Shown: piece after piece, positions 41,870 to 43,998 of the stretch | How the letters are laid out: the number at the start of each line of letters is the position of its first letter | Position numbering within the stretch: the stretch's first letter is position 1 | Assembly: GCA_934278005.1 (NCBI GenBank) | Contig: CAKQWG010000004.1 | Location: 1 to 43,998 of the forward strand | Length of the DNA: 43,998 nt | Origin: an uncultured Pirellulaceae bacterium | GTDB lineage: Bacteria > Planctomycetota > Planctomycetia > Pirellulales > Pirellulaceae | Reading direction: 5' to 3' | The notes under the pieces: generated by a model | Told to the model about the DNA's origin: nothing | Seen by the model: only the letters and a program-made list of their open reading frames with translations | Databases searched by the model: none | Translations under genes and position numbers: made by a program

Positions 41870-42288
41870 GCCAAGCTGGCCCTCGGCCGCTGCAGGCCTC
41901 CGGTGCCGTGCTGGGTATCGGTACCGACATCATCGAATGCGAGCGTATTGAACAGATGCTGGCCAAGCACGGCGACGTGTTTTTAGCGCGCGTCTATACG
42001 GCCCGCGAAATCGACTACTGCTCCCATCGCAAAGCCGGCGCGCAGCACTACGCCGGCCGCTGGGCAGCTAAGGAAGCCGTACTGAAATCCATTGGTACAG
42101 GCTGGGCCCACGGCATCCTGTGGACCGATGTAGAAGTAGTCAATCAACAGGGTGGCAAACCCAATATCGTACTCGCCGGTAAAGCCAAGGAAATTAGCGA
42201 GCAACTCGGGATTCGAGAAATTATGATTAGTATTTCACATTGTCGAAGCCATGCGGTTGCCTACGCCACCGCGCTTGGAGGAGCGTAA
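41866..42288 (+). CDS. acpS: holo-[acyl-carrier-protein] synthase
   Basis: AcpS transfers phosphopantetheine from CoA to a serine of acyl carrier protein for fatty acid synthesis. The 140 residues (about 125 usual) begin after an added N-terminal piece, then LGIGTDIIECERIEQML with the Mg-binding Asp, and later HYAGRWAAKEAVLKSIGTG, the second metal/CoA site. The C-terminal IMISISHCRSHAVAYA is typical. ATG 41866 overlaps the argJ stop; a reading from 41803 would lie inside argJ and is rejected. Its place in an arginine run is not functional by itself, but coupling to argJ is clear. Confidence 0.95.
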   Translation: MSQAGPRPLQASGAVLGIGTDIIECERIEQMLAKHGDVFLARVYTAREIDYCSHRKAGAQHYAGRWAAKEAVLKSIGTGWAHGILWTDVEVVNQQGGKPNIVLAGKAKEISEQLGIREIMISISHCRSHAVAYATALGGA

Positions 42289-42291
42289 TAT

Positions 42292-43332
42292 ATGCCACGA
42301 AAAATGGTCTTATTGACCTGGGGACATTCCAATCCGCGCACCGCCAAGACCGCAACGGGATTGCTCCGCTATTGCCCGGACGAATGCGTCGCGGTGCTCG
42401 ATCCGGATCAGGCGGGCAAGCCGGCCCAAGAACTATTGGAAACCGGCGGCGATACGCCCATCATCGCCGCGCTCGATGAAGCTCCCGGCGCAGACACGCT
42501 GGTGCTGGGTATCGCCCCGCCCGGTGGCAAGGTGCCGCCGGCCTGGCGGCAAGTTATCATGCAAGCCATTGATCGCCGCATGAACATTCTCAGCGGTTTG
42601 CACGACTTTCTGTCCGATGATGCTGAGCTAGTAGCAGCCGCTCAGGCGGCAGCAGTCACTATCACTGACGTGCGCAAGAATACGTTTAAGGATATTGCTC
42701 GCCGCGACGCCTTCAACCACACCTGCTGCCGTTTGCACACCGTGGGACACGATTGCAGCGTCGGCAAGATGGTCGTCAGCTTGGAACTGGCACGAGGTTT
42801 GACCGCCCGTGGACGCGACGCATGCTTTGTCGCAACCGGCCAGACGGGTATTATGGTCTCCGGAGCTGGGTTGCCCATCGATTGCATGGTAGCCGATTTC
42901 GTCAACGGCGCGTCTGAGAAATTGGTGCTTGATAATCAACACCACGACATCATCGTCGTCGAGGGCCAGGGCAGTTTGGTGCATCCCTCCTACTCGTCTG
43001 TTACCTTGGGCCTGCTGCATGGCTGCGCTCCACACGGACTTGTATTTGTGTTCGAAGCGGGGCGTGACACCGTGGGCGGCTTGCCACACGTGGCTCTGCC
43101 CAGCCTGCACAAGCAGCGTGAACTGTTCGAGACGATGGCCAGTATCTACCAGCCATGCGAGACGATTGGCCTGGCCATGAACGGTCGCCGCCTGAATAAG
43201 TTGCAAGCCGCTGAGCTGGCCCAATCAATTGAGGCCGAAATGGGACTGCCCGTGGTCGATGTTATTCGCGACGGGCCCGAACGCTTGCTCGACGCGGCGG
43301 AAGCCTTTTATGATTCCGGACGCTGGAAGTAG
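42292..43332 (+). CDS. DUF1611 family P-loop-like protein (DgcN-type D-glutamate N-acetyltransferase relative)
   Basis: The protein has 346 residues, with a strong GGAGGAG about 8 to 9 bases before the ATG. The N-terminal alpha/beta domain (MVLLTWGHSNPRTAKTATGL, LVLGIAPPGGKVPPAW) is followed by a nucleotide-fold domain from about residue 145: LHTVGHDCSVGKMVVSLELA in the Walker A place, FVATGQTGIMVSGAGLPID, DIIVVEGQGSLVHPSYSSVT and a late GLAMNGRRL. One studied member, DgcN, N-acetylates D-glutamate in D-glutamate use. Others are paired with an enolase-type epimerase, which I do not see. The neighbours argC and argJ, working on N-acetyl-glutamate compounds, make an acetyl-glutamate link attractive, but the function is an inference. 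Confidence 0.85.
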   Translation: MPRKMVLLTWGHSNPRTAKTATGLLRYCPDECVAVLDPDQAGKPAQELLETGGDTPIIAALDEAPGADTLVLGIAPPGGKVPPAWRQVIMQAIDRRMNILSGLHDFLSDDAELVAAAQAAAVTITDVRKNTFKDIARRDAFNHTCCRLHTVGHDCSVGKMVVSLELARGLTARGRDACFVATGQTGIMVSGAGLPIDCMVADFVNGASEKLVLDNQHHDIIVVEGQGSLVHPSYSSVTLGLLHGCAPHGLVFVFEAGRDTVGGLPHVALPSLHKQRELFETMASIYQPCETIGLAMNGRRLNKLQAAELAQSIEAEMGLPVVDVIRDGPERLLDAAEAFYDSGRWK

Positions 43333-43352
43333 ATTTTTCGCTGGAGATGCTA

Positions 43353-43988
43353 ATGGTCGAATCGAAAAAAAAAGGGCGATCGGATTTAGTCAATCCGCTC
43401 CGCAGCGGGCACGGCCCGGGCAGCTCACTTGGGAGAAGTCTAGCTCCGAGAGGTCTAGCTCCGAAAAGTCTAGCCTCGAAAAATCTAGCCCTGAGATGTC
43501 TGGTGCTCTGCGGGCTGCTCCTAGGGGGATTGAGCCTGAGCGGCTGCAGCGGCATGCAGCCCCAGGGCACTAGCGTTTACCGCGAAGGCCTAGTAACTGA
43601 AGACGGCCAGCCCGGCTACATCACCGTGCAGCACTGCTTAATTGGCTTCAAAGGCTCAGTGCAGGGCAAATCCATTTCGCGTTCGCAGGCCGAAGCCGAA
43701 GCGCTGGCCCAAGAGCTATTTGCCAAAGCTCAGGCCGGAGAGGACTTCAGCAAGATTGTCGTGGCCCACACGGATGATTCCGCACCGGGTATCTACCGGA
43801 TGGCCAACAATGGTTTCCCGGGGGATACCACCAGTCGCATTCCCAGCAAGCATGTGATGCCGCGCAGCCAGATGGTAGCCGCCTTCGGCGATGTGGGGTT
43901 TGAACTGGACACAGGGCAGGTTGGTTTGGCGCCCTACGATCCGGTCAGCAGCCCCTTCGGCTGGCACATAATCAAACGCCTTAAATGA
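43353..43988 (+). CDS. parvulin-type peptidyl-prolyl isomerase lipoprotein
   Basis: The protein has 211 residues from ATG 43353, with GGAG at 43343-43346; an ATG at 43347 is too close to it. A basic start of about 48 residues, including five copies of an xLAxK/R pattern, precedes the hydrophobic stretch LVLCGLLLGGLSLSGC with a lipobox (LSGC, Cys65), so the protein is probably lipid-anchored outside the inner membrane. The domain starts ITVQHCLIGFKGS, has AEALAQELFAKAQAGEDFSK and IVVAHTDDSAPG, and ends LDTGQVGLAPYDPVSSPFGW then HIIKRLK, all typical parvulin (PpiC) blocks. It would assist folding of exported proteins. Nine A in a row (43365-43373) near the start and 15-base tandem repeats are odd. 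Confidence 0.87.
   Translation: MVESKKKGRSDLVNPLRSGHGPGSSLGRSLAPRGLAPKSLASKNLALRCLVLCGLLLGGLSLSGCSGMQPQGTSVYREGLVTEDGQPGYITVQHCLIGFKGSVQGKSISRSQAEAEALAQELFAKAQAGEDFSKIVVAHTDDSAPGIYRMANNGFPGDTTSRIPSKHVMPRSQMVAAFGDVGFELDTGQVGLAPYDPVSSPFGWHIIKRLK
43439..43498 (+). repeat. in-frame 15-base tandem repeat in the lipoprotein leader
   Basis: Four copies follow one another: TCTAGCTCCGAGAGG, TCTAGCTCCGAAAAG, TCTAGCCTCGAAAAA and TCTAGCCCTGAGATG. A worn fifth lies before them. The protein reads SLAPR-GLAPK-SLASK-NLALR, a five-residue period of Leu-Ala and a basic end. The array lengthens the basic n-region of the signal peptide. Copy change keeps the frame because the period is a multiple of three. Confidence 0.85.
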
Positions 43989-43998
43989 GCATTAGCCG

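Overview
The window reads as a chromosomal segment of a planctomycete, most likely a Pirellulaceae-type member of Planctomycetota. The evidence is two very large PVC-type dehydrogenase/heme-binding proteins with C-terminal CASCH motifs, a DapL-type diaminopimelate aminotransferase, a CsrA with an extended tail, dispersed GC-rich palindromic repeats of the TGTGGCYCGACGCTCC type, and long signalling and TPR proteins. This assignment is inferred from gene content; no 16S gene or other decisive marker is present.

Layout. Positions 1-857 are gene-poor and look decayed: an unidentified C-terminal tail, a methyltransferase remnant and a 3' tRNA-like fragment. Next come a HemD-HemE fusion (858-2807, minus), an unrecognised helical protein (3302-4510), a small unknown gene and gap (GAPDH, minus), an exported endonuclease/exonuclease/phosphatase-family protein overlapping a methyltransferase, the first PVC heme-binding protein (8753-12355), csrA and dapL (both minus). 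A regulatory block follows at 14227-17996: a PAS/degenerate-AAA+/Fis protein, a soluble NtrB-like kinase and a membrane RsbU-like PP2C phosphatase. Then come a stand-alone MnmD-like methyltransferase, two palindromic repeat clusters enclosing a gene remnant, a 1701-residue TPR protein carrying a C39-like cysteine peptidase domain, the second PVC heme-binding protein and a small retropepsin-like protein.

The most system-like region is 28798-37608 (minus). It encodes a type IV pilus / type II secretion-like inner-membrane machine in the order pilin, response regulator, histidine kinase, STAS protein, PilB-type ATPase with an MshEN-like domain, PilC, an intrinsic terminator, then PilM, PilN, PilO and a PilP/GspC-like protein. 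No secretin, PilT or prepilin peptidase gene is present. A GAF/HD-GYP c-di-GMP phosphodiesterase gene is divergent from the pilin gene. The arrangement suggests a pilus or pseudopilus apparatus controlled by an embedded phosphorelay/STAS module and by c-di-GMP.

The right end (39638-43988, plus) is a tight biosynthetic run: argC, argJ, acpS, a DUF1611 protein and a parvulin-type lipoprotein. ArgC and ArgJ belong to ornithine/arginine synthesis, AcpS activates acyl carrier protein, and the DUF1611 family includes a D-glutamate N-acetyltransferase, which may link it to the acetyl-glutamate chemistry of ArgJ.

All assignments rest on reading motifs and order by eye. No database search or structure prediction was run, and residue numbers are approximate unless tied to a codon position.
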